This document shows, piece after piece, positions 1 through 8,204 of a DNA stretch of 64,000 bases. The stretch is from positions 17,898-81,897 of the forward strand of contig NZ_LFLT01000023.1 in the NCBI RefSeq assembly GCF_001189955.1, in the 5' to 3' direction. The translations under genes were made by a program, and so were the position numbers. How positions within the stretch are numbered: position 1 is the stretch's first letter; each line of letters begins with the position of its first letter. Below the pieces are notes generated by a model, which was not told the DNA's origin, did not search any database, and saw nothing but the letters and a program-made list of their open reading frames with translations. Origin of the DNA: Herbaspirillum chlorophenolicum (GTDB taxonomy: Bacteria; Pseudomonadota; Gammaproteobacteria; Burkholderiales; Burkholderiaceae_D).

Positions 1-313
1 TCGGAATTTGTTGCGGCGCGAGATGGATGAATTGTTTTGATGCACAGGATTCATCCTTGACACTCGCTATCGGATATGAAATTCTAATCCAATTGGTCTG
101 ACCACATTACCTGTCCGTATCGAATCATCGTACAGCAAAGTGCGGCGACAAGAAATAACCAAACAGACAAGACAAAAAGCGGCGAGGCACCGGACTTGCG
201 CATCAGAGACGGAATCCGGAATTAATTCCCACGCAGGCAAAGCATGCAGAAGCATGGGCCGCGACCTGAATATTGTTTCTTTATTTCACCCAATGAAAGG
301 ATGGTTGTTTTCA
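1..313. other. Upstream region without a supported gene
   Basis: An open frame continues upstream of the dehydrogenase start at 314, but its translation (Cys/Arg-rich, low complexity) does not look like protein. TTGACA at 57-62 is a good -35 hexamer, but no convincing -10 follows at 16-18 bases, so I do not call a promoter. Nothing else was recognised here. Confidence 0.5.
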
Positions 314-1375
314 ATGGCTTCACCCGAACGTTTTTCCGCTGCCGAACTGACGCGCTTCGCCAGTGACCTGCTGCAAAAGGCCGGACTGGAAACACCCAAG
401 GCCGATAGCGTCGCCGCGACGCTGGTTGATGGCGACTTGCTGGGCCACGATACCCACGGCCTGGCGCTGCTGGCGCCGTATGTGAAGGAGCTGGAAAAAG
501 GCGCGATGGCCAAGAGCGGCCAGCCGGAAGTGCTGTCCGAACGCGCCGCCGCGCTGGCCTGGGATGGCCGCCGCCTGCCGGGGCCGTGGCTGGTGCACCA
601 GGGCATCGACGCGCTGATCCCCAAGGCGCGCGACTATGGCAGTGCTTCGCTGACCATCCACCACAGCCACCACATTGCCTGCCTGGCGGCCTACCTGCTG
701 CGCGCCACGCAGGAGGGCTTCATGATGATTCTGGCCAGCTCTGATCCCGCAGTGCAAAGCGTGGCGCCGTTCGGTGGCACGCGCGCGGTGTTCACGCCGA
801 ACCCGATTGCCGCCGGTATCCCGACCTCGGGCACGCCGTTCCTGATCGATATCTCGGCTTCGGTCACCACCAATGGCATGAGCAACCGGCTCCACAAGGC
901 CGGCAAGCAATTCGAAGAGGAATGGCTGATCGACGGCCAGGGCAATCCCAGCCGCGACCCGGCCGTGCTGGCGGCCGATCCGCCAGGCACCATCCTGCCG
1001 CTGGGCGGCTTGTCGGCCGGGCACAAGGGTTTCGGCCTGGCGGTGCTGATCGAGGCGCTGACCGGCGGGCTGTCGGGCTTCGGCCGCGCCGATCCGCCGG
1101 CGGGCTGGGGTGCGACCGTGTTCATGTCGCTGTACGACCCGTCGGCTTTCGGCGGCAAGGATGATTTCCTGCGGCAGATGGATTTTGTTGCCGAGTCCTG
1201 CCGTAGCAACCCGCCGCGTCCCGGCGTGGAGCAGGTGCGCATGCCGGGCGACCGCGGCATGCAGCGGCGCGCGCTACAACTGAAAGAGGGCGTGGCACTG
1301 CACCCGACCATTGCGCCGATGTTGCGCGATGCGGCTGTGCCTTATGGCCTGTCGTTCCCATCGGCATTGAGCTGA
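314..1375 (+). CDS. Ldh2 family malate/lactate dehydrogenase-like oxidoreductase
   Basis: NAD(P)-dependent oxidoreductase of the Ldh2/malate-ureidoglycolate dehydrogenase family; it should oxidise a 2-hydroxy acid in the cytoplasm. The 353 residues match the family length. GHDTHG at residues 44-49 corresponds to the family N-terminal GHxSHG motif, the His cluster at 116-120 to the catalytic histidine region, and a Gly-rich AGHKGFGLA stretch near residue 235 to the cofactor-binding segment. The start at 314 is chosen because GAAAGGA lies about 12 bases upstream and the product then begins like family members; an ATG at 293 is an alternative. The Arg usual after the first His motif is replaced by Leu. 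The substrate cannot be told. The FadR-type regulator gene that follows on the same strand may control it. Confidence 0.88.
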   Translation: MASPERFSAAELTRFASDLLQKAGLETPKADSVAATLVDGDLLGHDTHGLALLAPYVKELEKGAMAKSGQPEVLSERAAALAWDGRRLPGPWLVHQGIDALIPKARDYGSASLTIHHSHHIACLAAYLLRATQEGFMMILASSDPAVQSVAPFGGTRAVFTPNPIAAGIPTSGTPFLIDISASVTTNGMSNRLHKAGKQFEEEWLIDGQGNPSRDPAVLAADPPGTILPLGGLSAGHKGFGLAVLIEALTGGLSGFGRADPPAGWGATVFMSLYDPSAFGGKDDFLRQMDFVAESCRSNPPRPGVEQVRMPGDRGMQRRALQLKEGVALHPTIAPMLRDAAVPYGLSFPSALS

Positions 1376-1384
1376 TGGAAAAAC

Positions 1385-1413
1385 GGCCCGGTGTGGTGGA
1401 GACCTGCCGGGCC
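1385..1413 (+). other. GC-rich hairpin after the dehydrogenase gene
   Basis: Arms GGCCCGG (1385-1391) and CCGGGCC (1407-1413) pair perfectly just after the dehydrogenase stop. There is no T-run, so it is not a typical intrinsic terminator; it may stabilise the mRNA 3' end or be part of a weak terminator. Confidence 0.4.
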
Positions 1414-1511
1414 TGAGATACAATCCGGCGTCATAAAAGGAAGTCGCATGGGAAGCCATCTAGCTGTTGCATGCGGTTTCCAGGCAGATAAAAACTTGAT
1501 CGGATTCATCC

Positions 1512-2396
1512 ATGCCCATAGAAGCGATTGAGCCGCAGCGGTTATACCGGCAGATCAGCGACCAGTTGCGCAAACTGATCGTCGACGGCGAATTTCCGGT
1601 CGGCTCCCGATTGCCGTCAGAGCGCGACCTGGCGGTGCAGCTCGGCGTGAGCCGGCCTTCGTTGCGCGAGGCGCTGATCGCGCTGGAAGTCGAAGGCTAT
1701 ATTGAAGTGCACATGGGGTCGGGTATCTATGTCTGTCCGCCGGCGCCGCGCGAAGGGCAGATCGATCTCTCCAGCGAAGAAGGACCGCTGGAACTGATCC
1801 GTGCGCGCGAGATGATTGAAGGCGAGGTGGCTTATGCCGCCGCCAGCAATGCCAACCAGGCGCAGATCGAAGCCATCGAGCAAGCCTTCCAGCTGATGAT
1901 CGAGCACACCAATGCCGGGATCAATCCCTTGCAGGCCGATCGCCTGTTCCATATCCGGGTGGCCGAAGCCACTGGCAACAGCGTGCTGGTGGGGCTGGTG
2001 ACGCAGTTGTTCGATGCGCGCCTGGGGCCGCTGTTCAAGCGCCTGCACAGCCATTTCGACAGCAAGGTGGTGTGGTACGAGGCGATCGAGGAGCATTCGC
2101 GGGTGATGAAGGCGCTGCATGCGCGCGACCCCGAACAGGCGCGCGAGGCAATGCGGCGGCACATGGATATTTCGTTCACCCGCTACAGCGCTAACTTGAC
2201 GGCACAATATGGCGGCCAGGAAAAGCACGAGGCCGGCGATGCCAAGACCGCCGGCAAGGCGCCTGGACGCAAGCGCGCGCCGGGCAAGATCGTGGCCAAG
2301 ACCAAGACGCCGGTATCCAAGGTGACTGCCAAATCCAAAGCCGGCACCGCAGCCGCCAAACCGCGCGTGCGTGCCGCGCGCAAACTACCGGCCTGA
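1512..2396 (+). CDS. FadR-subfamily GntR regulator with basic H1-like tail
   Basis: Transcription factor with an N-terminal winged helix (about residues 10-75, including SRLPSERDLAVQLGVSRPSL) and a C-terminal all-helical FCD ligand-binding domain (about 90-230), as in FadR-type regulators of organic-acid genes. The family is usually 220-260 residues long; this one has 294. The extra part, from about residue 234, is almost only Lys, Ala, Arg, Pro, Gly, Thr and Ser and resembles histone H1 or AlgP-type tails, which bind DNA without sequence preference. The frame stays open without a frameshift sign and the tail ends in a normal stop. It may regulate the 2-hydroxy acid dehydrogenase gene upstream. 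The domain call is firm; the tail's role is inferred. Confidence 0.88.
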   Translation: MPIEAIEPQRLYRQISDQLRKLIVDGEFPVGSRLPSERDLAVQLGVSRPSLREALIALEVEGYIEVHMGSGIYVCPPAPREGQIDLSSEEGPLELIRAREMIEGEVAYAAASNANQAQIEAIEQAFQLMIEHTNAGINPLQADRLFHIRVAEATGNSVLVGLVTQLFDARLGPLFKRLHSHFDSKVVWYEAIEEHSRVMKALHARDPEQAREAMRRHMDISFTRYSANLTAQYGGQEKHEAGDAKTAGKAPGRKRAPGKIVAKTKTPVSKVTAKSKAGTAAAKPRVRAARKLPA

Positions 2397-2427
2397 TCTT
2401 CCCCATTCCGTTCGCCAGGAGCGCGAC

Positions 2428-2814
2428 ATGCAACCGGACCTTCCGACCTATCACGGCAGTTGCCATTGCGGCGCGGTGACATTTGAAGCGAAGGTGGCGA
2501 TAGAGCGCGTGACCGTCTGCAATTGCAGCATCTGCAGCAAGAAGGGTTTTCTGCACCAGCGCGTGCAGCCGGAAAATTTCACGCTACTGTCAGGCGAGGC
2601 CAGCCTGGGAACCTACCAGTTCGGCAGCATGGCGGCCAGGCACCATTTCTGTACCCGCTGCGGCATCCATGTCTTTACGCGGCCGCGCGCGGCTCCCGAG
2701 CTTTACACCATCAATGTGCGCTGTCTGGACGATTTCGACCTGGCCGGCAGCGGGATCGCGTACACCGATTTCGATGGCCGCAACTGGGAAGCCAACGCGC
2801 AAAAGCTGGAATAG
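2428..2814 (+). CDS. GFA (CENP-V/glutathione-dependent formaldehyde-activating) family protein
   Basis: Small zinc-binding protein of 128 residues. Cysteines at 12, 14, 31, 33, 36, 75 and 78 form the CxC, CxCxxC and CxxC sets of the GFA/Mss4-like fold. Some family members condense glutathione with formaldehyde, but most have no proven activity, so only the fold is assigned. The start at 2428 follows CCAGGAG; a longer frame from 2371 would overlap the preceding regulator gene and adds no homologous sequence. It runs into the convergent NlpC/P60 gene with 13 bases between the stop codons. Confidence 0.85.
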   Translation: MQPDLPTYHGSCHCGAVTFEAKVAIERVTVCNCSICSKKGFLHQRVQPENFTLLSGEASLGTYQFGSMAARHHFCTRCGIHVFTRPRAAPELYTINVRCLDDFDLAGSGIAYTDFDGRNWEANAQKLE

Positions 2815-2827
2815 CGGGGCGAGGAGT

Positions 2828-3403
2828 TCAGTTGAAATAGCTGCGCGCCATCTCGAAGCGTTTGGAGAAGTAGGGGTTGTCCATGCGCGTGATGTGCACA
2901 CGGCCGTTGGTCGATGGCGCATGCACGAAACGGCCGTCGCCGAGGTAGATGCCCACGTGCGAGAAGGGCTTGTTCATGGTGTTGAAGAACACCAGGTCGC
3001 CGGCGCGCAATTGGCTGGCATCGATCTGGCGGCCCTTGCGGGCGATATCGGCGGCGCTGCCGCTGATCCTGTAGTTGGCGGCCTGTCCGAAGATGTAGCT
3101 GACCATGCCGCTGCAATCCAGGCCGGCCGAGGGATTCTTGCCGCCGAAGCGGTAGCCGGTGTCGATCAGCGAGAGGGCATAGATGGCGACTTCATTGCCG
3201 GCGTCGGATGCCGGCAGCGCCGGCGTATTCGATTCCGGGGCGCCCGGCAGGCGTTCGACAGGGGGCGCTGTGCCGCATGCAGCCAGCACCAAGGCGACGC
3301 ACAGCGCCGCAATGGCGCCGGCCGGGCGCATCGCAGCCGGGACGGCAGAAGCAGGCGGCATAACCGCCGGATCGGACATTCCCGGTAAGCGACGCGTCCG
3401 CAT
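2828..3403 (-). CDS. NlpC/P60 family lipoprotein endopeptidase
   Basis: Predicted lipid-anchored cell-wall hydrolase of 191 residues. A hydrophobic segment at about 28-42 ends in the lipobox LAAC with Cys43. The C-terminal NlpC/P60 papain-like domain (about 72-190) has the catalytic Cys97 in DCSGM, His149 in FSHVGIYLG and a third polar residue at His161. Family members cut between D-glutamate and meso-diaminopimelate in peptidoglycan stem peptides. The first ATG lies 3 bases after the stop of the aminotransferase gene, suggesting co-transcription; internal ATGs at 3379 and 3331 are alternatives and would give a more usual signal peptide. Confidence 0.88.
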   Translation of the reverse strand: MRTRRLPGMSDPAVMPPASAVPAAMRPAGAIAALCVALVLAACGTAPPVERLPGAPESNTPALPASDAGNEVAIYALSLIDTGYRFGGKNPSAGLDCSGMVSYIFGQAANYRISGSAADIARKGRQIDASQLRAGDLVFFNTMNKPFSHVGIYLGDGRFVHAPSTNGRVHITRMDNPYFSKRFEMARSYFN

Positions 3404-3406
3404 TGC

Positions 3407-4609
3407 TTATTGCCCGATCTTGACCAGCACGTCTTCCAGCATGGAGAACATCTGGTCGATTTCGTCCTTGCTGACGTTGAGCGACGGCATGAAACGCAGC
3501 AGGTTGGGGCGCGGCGAATTCAGCAGCAGGCCCACCGGTCCCATGTCGCGCGCAGTCTCGACGATCTGCGGGCCGATGTCGCGGCCCAGATCCAGCGCAC
3601 GCAGCAAGCCTTCGCCGCGCTCACCTTCGAAACCGTACTTTTCGCACAGCGCCAGCGAGCGTTCGCGCAGGTATTGGCCGCGTTCGCGCACGGTTTCCAG
3701 GAAGCCGGGCTTCAACAGTTCCTTGATCACCGCCACGCCTACCGCCGTCATCAGCGGGTTGCCGTTGTAGGTGCCGCCCTGTTCGCCGGCTTCGAAGCAG
3801 GCGATTTCTTCGCGCGCCAGCAGTGCCGCCAGCGGCACGCCGCCGCCGATGCCCTTGCCCAGCGTCATGATGTCCGGCTCGATGCCCGAGAGCTGGTAGC
3901 CGAACAGTTCGCCGGTACGGCCCATGCCGCTTTGCACTTCATCGACGATCAGCAGCAGGTTGGCCTGCTTGGTCAGGCGGCGCAGGCCTTGCATGAATTC
4001 GCGGGTGGCGGGGATCACACCGCCTTCGCCTTGCACCGGCTCCAGCATCACGGCGACGGTGTGCTTGGTGATCAGTTTCTCGACGCTGGCCAGGTCGTTC
4101 AGCGTGGCCTTGGGGAAGCCCGGCACTTGCGGCGCGAACATGGTGTCCCAGCCGTCCTTGCCGCTGGCCGACATGGTGGCGATGGTGCGGCCGTGGAAGC
4201 TGTGCTTGAAGGTGATGATCTCGAAGCGGGAGTCGCCGTTGGTGGCCGGGTTCTTCTTGCCCCATTTGCGCGCCAGCTTGATGGCGCCTTCGTTGGCTTC
4301 AGCGCCGCTGTTGGCGAAGAACACGCGGTCGAACACCGAGTTCGCGGTCAGCAGGTTGGCCAGCTCGATCGACGGCGCGTTGTAGAACGCGGGCGAGGGA
4401 TTGAGCAGCTTCTTGGATTGCGCCACCAGTGCGTCCTGGATGCATTGCGGCGAGTGGCCCAGCGCGTTGACCGCCCAGCCTTGCAGGTAATCCAGGTAGC
4501 GTTTGCCCTGATGGTCGGTCAGCCACATGCCGTCACCTTCGGTGAACACCAGTTCGGGGCGGTTGGTGACGTACATCAGCTTGTTGCTGTCGAAATCTTT
4601 GTATTCCAT
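3407..4609 (-). CDS. argD: Class III aminotransferase, acetylornithine transaminase type
   Basis: PLP-dependent aminotransferase of 400 residues, normal for ArgD. It would convert N-acetylglutamate semialdehyde to N2-acetylornithine in arginine synthesis, with glutamate as amino donor. [14 protein letters not shown] (101-114), [11 protein letters not shown] (223-233) and the PLP lysine K252 in LGKGIGGG are all present. GCAGGAG lies a few bases before the ATG. The NlpC/P60 gene follows at once. A small RNA-like unit and a 162-bp palindromic repeat lie between its upstream neighbour and its start, so its control region is unusual. Ornithine or succinylornithine transaminase activity cannot be excluded from sequence. 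Confidence 0.85.
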   Translation of the reverse strand: MEYKDFDSNKLMYVTNRPELVFTEGDGMWLTDHQGKRYLDYLQGWAVNALGHSPQCIQDALVAQSKKLLNPSPAFYNAPSIELANLLTANSVFDRVFFANSGAEANEGAIKLARKWGKKNPATNGDSRFEIITFKHSFHGRTIATMSASGKDGWDTMFAPQVPGFPKATLNDLASVEKLITKHTVAVMLEPVQGEGGVIPATREFMQGLRRLTKQANLLLIVDEVQSGMGRTGELFGYQLSGIEPDIMTLGKGIGGGVPLAALLAREEIACFEAGEQGGTYNGNPLMTAVGVAVIKELLKPGFLETVRERGQYLRERSLALCEKYGFEGERGEGLLRALDLGRDIGPQIVETARDMGPVGLLLNSPRPNLLRFMPSLNVSKDEIDQMFSMLEDVLVKIGQ

Positions 4610-4664
4610 CGATGGGCTCCTGCAAGAATGGGTGGATGGGGATGGTGCGGGGCAGACCGGCCTA

Positions 4665-4826
4665 AGAACCTGCTCAACGTCTCATCGGGGTTGTTCAAAT
4701 GCCCTTTCAGGCGGTCTGCTGCGTTGCAAAGCCTCGCCGGGCCATCGGCCCGACTACGTTTTGCGCCTTGCATCCCATCCTGAAATGACATTTGCCCAAC
4801 TCCCGCCGAGACGTTGAACAGGTTCT
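4665..4826. repeat. 162-bp palindromic intergenic element (MITE-like)
   Basis: The left arm 4665-4711 and right arm 4779-4826 are nearly perfect inverted repeats of about 47 bases, starting AGAACCTG(C/T)TCAACGTCTC. The centre holds further nested complementarity (TGCAA...TTGCA) and CGGGCC-ATC-GGCCCG at the tip. The whole unit can fold as one long hairpin. It lies in the upstream region of the argD-type gene. Size and structure resemble non-autonomous palindromic elements of bacterial intergenic regions; the copy number cannot be seen from one window. Confidence 0.65.
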
Positions 4827-4865
4827 GAAACGGTGGAAAGCGCACGGCAACCCGAAATGGCGGAT

Positions 4866-4896
4866 AAAAAAAAGCCACAGGGTTTGCCTGTGGCTT
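4866..4896 (-). terminator. Intrinsic terminator
   Basis: On the minus strand AAGCCACAGG pairs with CCTGTGGCTT around a 5-base loop (hairpin 4872-4896) and is followed by eight T. It ends the short transcript that starts near 4982, about 260 bases before the argD-type gene. Confidence 0.85.
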
Positions 4897-4983
4897 CGCG
4901 ATTCGTTTCATCTCACGCGCACAGCAGCAAACCTCCTTGAGGTTGGCTGCGACGTCGTAAAAATGTGGCGTTGGCGATCATGC
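4866..4983 (-). ncRNA. Candidate small RNA or attenuator leader upstream of argD
   Basis: A strong promoter (4989-5017) predicts a transcript start near 4982 and the intrinsic terminator ends it near 4866, giving an RNA of about 115-120 bases. It holds two hairpins: 4924-4950 (12-base stem with one mismatch, loop of three) and the terminator hairpin 4872-4896. It also contains a 22-codon reading frame (4981-4913) starting at or next to the transcript 5' end, so translation would be leaderless; it includes three consecutive Arg codons (CGA CGT CGC) and later three Leu codons. Next downstream on the strand is the argD-type gene. It may be an attenuation leader for arginine or a free small RNA. 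I recognise no Rfam family. Confidence 0.55.
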
Positions 4984-4988
4984 GTTCA

Positions 4989-5017
4989 ATATTAGGACGT
5001 TTTGCGCACAGCGTCAA
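4989..5017 (-). promoter_or_regulatory. Strong sigma70 promoter for the 4.9-kb small transcript
   Basis: On the minus strand TTGACG (5017-5012) and TAATAT (4994-4989) are separated by exactly 17 bases. It is one of the best promoter matches in the window. The predicted start falls at about 4981-4983, at the ATG of the small frame. Confidence 0.75.
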
Positions 5018-5179
5018 AAAGAATTGACCGTCATTCTGCCTGAATCCGGCAAGCGTTGCATTTGCATCGCCTGCCGTCGCACCACACCTTTTCCGAAATC
5101 GGCACCGACTTGCGCCATGATCGCAAACGCGCATGACGGCTGCGTGACACGCGCGGGCCTCGCCGGGGCTTGTGCAGCC

Positions 5180-6223
5180 TCAGTTGGTGGCCGGTGCGCT
5201 GCTGGCCAGGTCGGCTTCCGAGGTGAAGGAATCGGCGTAGAACTCGTCTTCCGGCAGCTTGCACTGGGCCACGAAGTCACGCTGCGCCGATTCCACCACG
5301 ATGGGGGCGCCGCAGGCATAGACCTGGTGGCCGGACAGGTCCGGGAAGTCGGCCATGACCGCCTGGTGGACAAAACCGGTGCGGCCGTTCCAGTTGTCTT
5401 CCGGCTGCGCATTGGACACCACCGGCACATAGGTGAAGGCGGGCAGCGTGCGCGCCCATGCTTCGCACAGTTCGTTCATGTACATGTCTTGCGGGCGGCG
5501 GCCGCCCCAGTACAGCGTGACCGGGCGCGTCGAGCCGGCGTTTTCGAGCTGCTCGACGATCGCCTTGATCGGCGCGAAGCCGGTACCCGAGGCCAGCAGC
5601 ACAATCGGCTTTTCCGAATCCTCGCGCAGGAAGAAGGTGCCCAGCGGGCCTTCGATGCGCAGGATGTCGCGTTCCTTCATTGTGGAAAACACCTGGTCGG
5701 TGAACAGGCCGCCCGGCAGGTGGCGGATGTGCAGGCTCATGTGCTCGTCCTTGTGCGGCGCGTTGGCCATGCTGTAGCTGCGGCGCTTGCCGTCGCGCAG
5801 CAGGAACTCGACGTACTGGCCGGCCTTGTACTGCAGGCGGTCGTTGGCCGGCAACTGCAGCGAGAGCACGATGACGTCGTCGGCCTTCTTTTCCAGCGCG
5901 GCTACGCGCACCGGCAGTTTGCGGACCGGGAATTCGCCCACGCCGGCCACTTCGCGCGCTTCGATCGTCACGTCCGACTGCGGCTTGGCGCAGCAGAACA
6001 GCGAAAATCCCAGCTTTTCGTCGTTGGCCGACAGCGCGCGCTCCTGGTGCGGGCCGTGCTCGACTTCTCCCGAGACCAGCTTGCCCTTGCACGAACTGCA
6101 GGCGCCGTTTTTACAGCCATAGGGCAGGCCCACGCCTGCGCGGATGGCCGCATTGAGGATGGTTTCGCCTTCATCGCAGGTGAATTGGCGGCCGCTTGGC
6201 TGGACTGTGACTTGGAAACTCAT
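5180..6223 (-). CDS. 2Fe-2S ferredoxin / FAD / NAD(P)H reductase (CDP-6-deoxy-glucoseen reductase-like)
   Basis: Single-chain electron transfer reductase of 347 residues. The N-terminal plant-type ferredoxin domain (1-90) has cluster ligands C37, C42, C45 and C77. The FAD domain (about 103-200) has the RSYS motif at 148-151 and the NAD domain (205-335) has LLASGTGFAP at 209-218. This layout occurs in CDP-6-deoxy-delta-3,4-glucoseen reductase (AscD/RfbI) and in oxygenase reductases. No sugar-nucleotide genes or oxygenase genes are nearby, so the partner is unknown. The start at 6223 gives the usual ferredoxin N-terminus; a longer frame upstream would overlap the divergent SDR gene. Confidence 0.85.
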   Translation of the reverse strand: MSFQVTVQPSGRQFTCDEGETILNAAIRAGVGLPYGCKNGACSSCKGKLVSGEVEHGPHQERALSANDEKLGFSLFCCAKPQSDVTIEAREVAGVGEFPVRKLPVRVAALEKKADDVIVLSLQLPANDRLQYKAGQYVEFLLRDGKRRSYSMANAPHKDEHMSLHIRHLPGGLFTDQVFSTMKERDILRIEGPLGTFFLREDSEKPIVLLASGTGFAPIKAIVEQLENAGSTRPVTLYWGGRRPQDMYMNELCEAWARTLPAFTYVPVVSNAQPEDNWNGRTGFVHQAVMADFPDLSGHQVYACGAPIVVESAQRDFVAQCKLPEDEFYADSFTSEADLASSAPATN

Positions 6224-6265
6224 ACAATTCTGCTTCTGGACTAAGGAAAATAGGTTAAGGAAACT

Positions 6266-7147
6266 GTGAAAAAACTTGGCTTGCCACGTGTTTTGATACT
6301 GGGTTGCGGCGATGTTGGTCTGCGCTTGCTGCCGCTGTTGCTGCCGCGCTACCGCGTGCTGGCCGTTACCAGCAACCCGCAACGCTGTGCCGAACTGCGC
6401 GCGGCCGGCGCGGTCCCCATCGTGGCCGACCTTGACCGGCCGCATACGCTGGGCCGGCTGGCGCGACTGGCGCCGACCGTCTTACATCTGGCGCCACCGC
6501 AGTCGGCAGGCCAATATGACCGCCGCACCCGCAATTTGGCCGCCATTTTACCCGAGGGCACGCGCCTGGTTTATATCAGCACCACCGGGGTGTACGGCGA
6601 TTGCGGCGGCGAGCGTTTTGATGAAACCCATCCGGTCAGGCCGCAGAATGCCCGTGCGGTGCGCCGCGTGGATGCGGAAAACGTGCTGCGCGCCTGGGCC
6701 AGGCGCTGCGGCGCACGCTTGTCCATCCTGCGCGTTCCCGGTATCTATGCAGCCGACCGGCTGCCCGTCGAGCGCCTGCAGAAAGGCACGCCCGCGCTGG
6801 TGGCCGCCGACGATGTCTACACCAACCACATCCATGCCGACGACCTGGCGCGTGCAGCCGTCGCGGCCCTGTGGCGCGGCTCGCCCAACCGCATCTACCA
6901 TGCGGTGGACGACACCGAGTTGAAGATGGCCGATTATTTCGACGCCGTGGCCGATGCCATGGGACTTTCGCGTCCACCCCGCTTGCCGCGGGCTGAGCTG
7001 GAACGTGGCGTATCGCCGATGATGCTGTCGTTCATGTCGGAATCGCGCCGGCTGGATAACCGGCGGCTCAAGCAGGAGTTGGGTTTGCGGCTGGATTATC
7101 CCAGTGTGCAGGCTCTCCTGGCCAAGAGGGAGATCAAGTTGCCCTGA
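6266..7147 (+). CDS. NAD-dependent epimerase/dehydratase family (SDR) protein, YeeZ-like
   Basis: Atypical short-chain dehydrogenase of 293 residues with a Rossmann fold; the dinucleotide-binding loop GCGDVG is at residues 13-18. The STTGVYGD segment (about 110-117) is typical of extended SDRs. The start codon is GTG, preceded by TTAAGG. It is divergent from the flavin reductase gene with 42 bases between the starts, so the two promoters overlap. The substrate is unknown; some relatives act on nucleotide sugars. Confidence 0.8.
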   Translation: MKKLGLPRVLILGCGDVGLRLLPLLLPRYRVLAVTSNPQRCAELRAAGAVPIVADLDRPHTLGRLARLAPTVLHLAPPQSAGQYDRRTRNLAAILPEGTRLVYISTTGVYGDCGGERFDETHPVRPQNARAVRRVDAENVLRAWARRCGARLSILRVPGIYAADRLPVERLQKGTPALVAADDVYTNHIHADDLARAAVAALWRGSPNRIYHAVDDTELKMADYFDAVADAMGLSRPPRLPRAELERGVSPMMLSFMSESRRLDNRRLKQELGLRLDYPSVQALLAKREIKLP

Positions 7148-7194
7148 GGTTGCATTGGCAAATCTTTTTCTCTTTATGCAATTTTTGAGGCCTC

Positions 7195-7215
7195 CTTATT
7201 CGAATTTCGAATAAG
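7195..7215. promoter_or_regulatory. Perfect 21-bp palindrome upstream of the ABC operon
   Basis: CTTATTCGAA and TTCGAATAAG flank a single central T, a perfect dyad about 215 bases before the ATP-binding protein gene. It is AT-rich in a GC-rich region and has operator geometry. TTGAGG at 7185-7190 may be a -35 hexamer overlapped by the site. Regulators of sulfonate-type operons are often LysR proteins (CysB, SsuR), but the binder is not known here. Confidence 0.5.
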
Positions 7216-7430
7216 CATAAGAATTTAAAGTAGTTGTCTTGTCTTGGCAGCAACAGTAAAGTCCAGCGCTAACGTGAAATAAATGGGGATTTCGCCCGCA
7301 TGCCAGACAAGACGGCCACAGGCCGCAGGGCATCGGCGCCGCGCAAGACACCGCCGGATCGTTCGCCAGTCATCCTCCTTCCCAACCAATCCTATCCACT
7401 GCAGCGGCTGCCCATGCGCCGCGGGACGAC

Positions 7431-8204
7431 ATGAAGCTATCTTTCAAGAACGTCGCCAAGCATTTCGGCGGCTTGCATGTGATCGACGAATTCAGCCGCG
7501 ACATCGAATCGGGCGAACTGGTTGCGCTGGTCGGCCCGTCCGGCTGCGGCAAGTCGACCCTGCTGCACATTGCCGCCGGCCTGGAAAAAGTCAGTTCGGG
7601 CTCGATCACCGGCGACGGCCAGGAAATCAAGTCGCCGCATCCGGAACGCACGCTGATGTTCCAGGAAAACGCCCTGTATCCCTGGCTCACGCTGGAGCAG
7701 AACGTGGCGCTGGCGCTGGAATTCCAGAAGGTCGACAAGAAAAAGGCGGCCGGACAGGCGCGCGTGTGGCTGGAGAACGTCAAGCTCAAGGGCTTCGAAT
7801 CGTATTACCCGCACCAGGTCTCGGGCGGCATGCGCCAGCGTGCGGCCCTGGCGCGCGCCTTCATTTCGCAGCCGAAGGCGCTGCTGCTGGATGAACCCTT
7901 CGGTGCGCTCGATGCGCTCACCCGCATGACGCTGCAGGACGCGCTGCGCGACCTGATCCGCCAGCAGGGACCGACCGTGCTGCTGGTCACGCATGATGTG
8001 GATGAGGCGCTGTTCCTGGCCGACCGCATCTTCGTGTTCAGCCCACGCCCGGCCAAGGTGCTCAAGGAATTCAACCTGGTGCATCACGAAAAGACGCACG
8101 ACCTGTCCGAATTCGCGGCCATCCGCCGCGAGATCCTTTGCCTGCTCGGCATCCATGCCGAACAGGATGATTTTTCAAAAACACTAGAAGGGGTTGGAGT
8201 ATGA
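7431..8204 (+). CDS. ABC transporter ATP-binding protein, nitrate/sulfonate/taurine type
   Basis: Cytoplasmic ATPase of 257 residues that powers the permease encoded at 9290. Walker A GPSGCGKST is at 35-43, the ABC signature SGGMRQR at 131-137 and Walker B LLLDEP at 151-156, followed by the D-loop and the switch His in THDVDEAL. MFQENALYPW and the MRQRAALARAF segment are characteristic of the SsuB/TauB/NrtD group. Its last codons overlap the start of the binding-protein gene by 4 bases, so the two are translationally coupled. The substrate class (sulfonate, taurine, nitrate or a pyrimidine-type compound) is not fixed by sequence. Confidence 0.9.
   Translation: MKLSFKNVAKHFGGLHVIDEFSRDIESGELVALVGPSGCGKSTLLHIAAGLEKVSSGSITGDGQEIKSPHPERTLMFQENALYPWLTLEQNVALALEFQKVDKKKAAGQARVWLENVKLKGFESYYPHQVSGGMRQRAALARAFISQPKALLLDEPFGALDALTRMTLQDALRDLIRQQGPTVLLVTHDVDEALFLADRIFVFSPRPAKVLKEFNLVHHEKTHDLSEFAAIRREILCLLGIHAEQDDFSKTLEGVGV

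Noticed and set aside
140..313. N-terminal extension of the Ldh2-type dehydrogenase
   Set aside because: Residues before 314 do not resemble the family and there is a ribosome site just before the ATG at 314.
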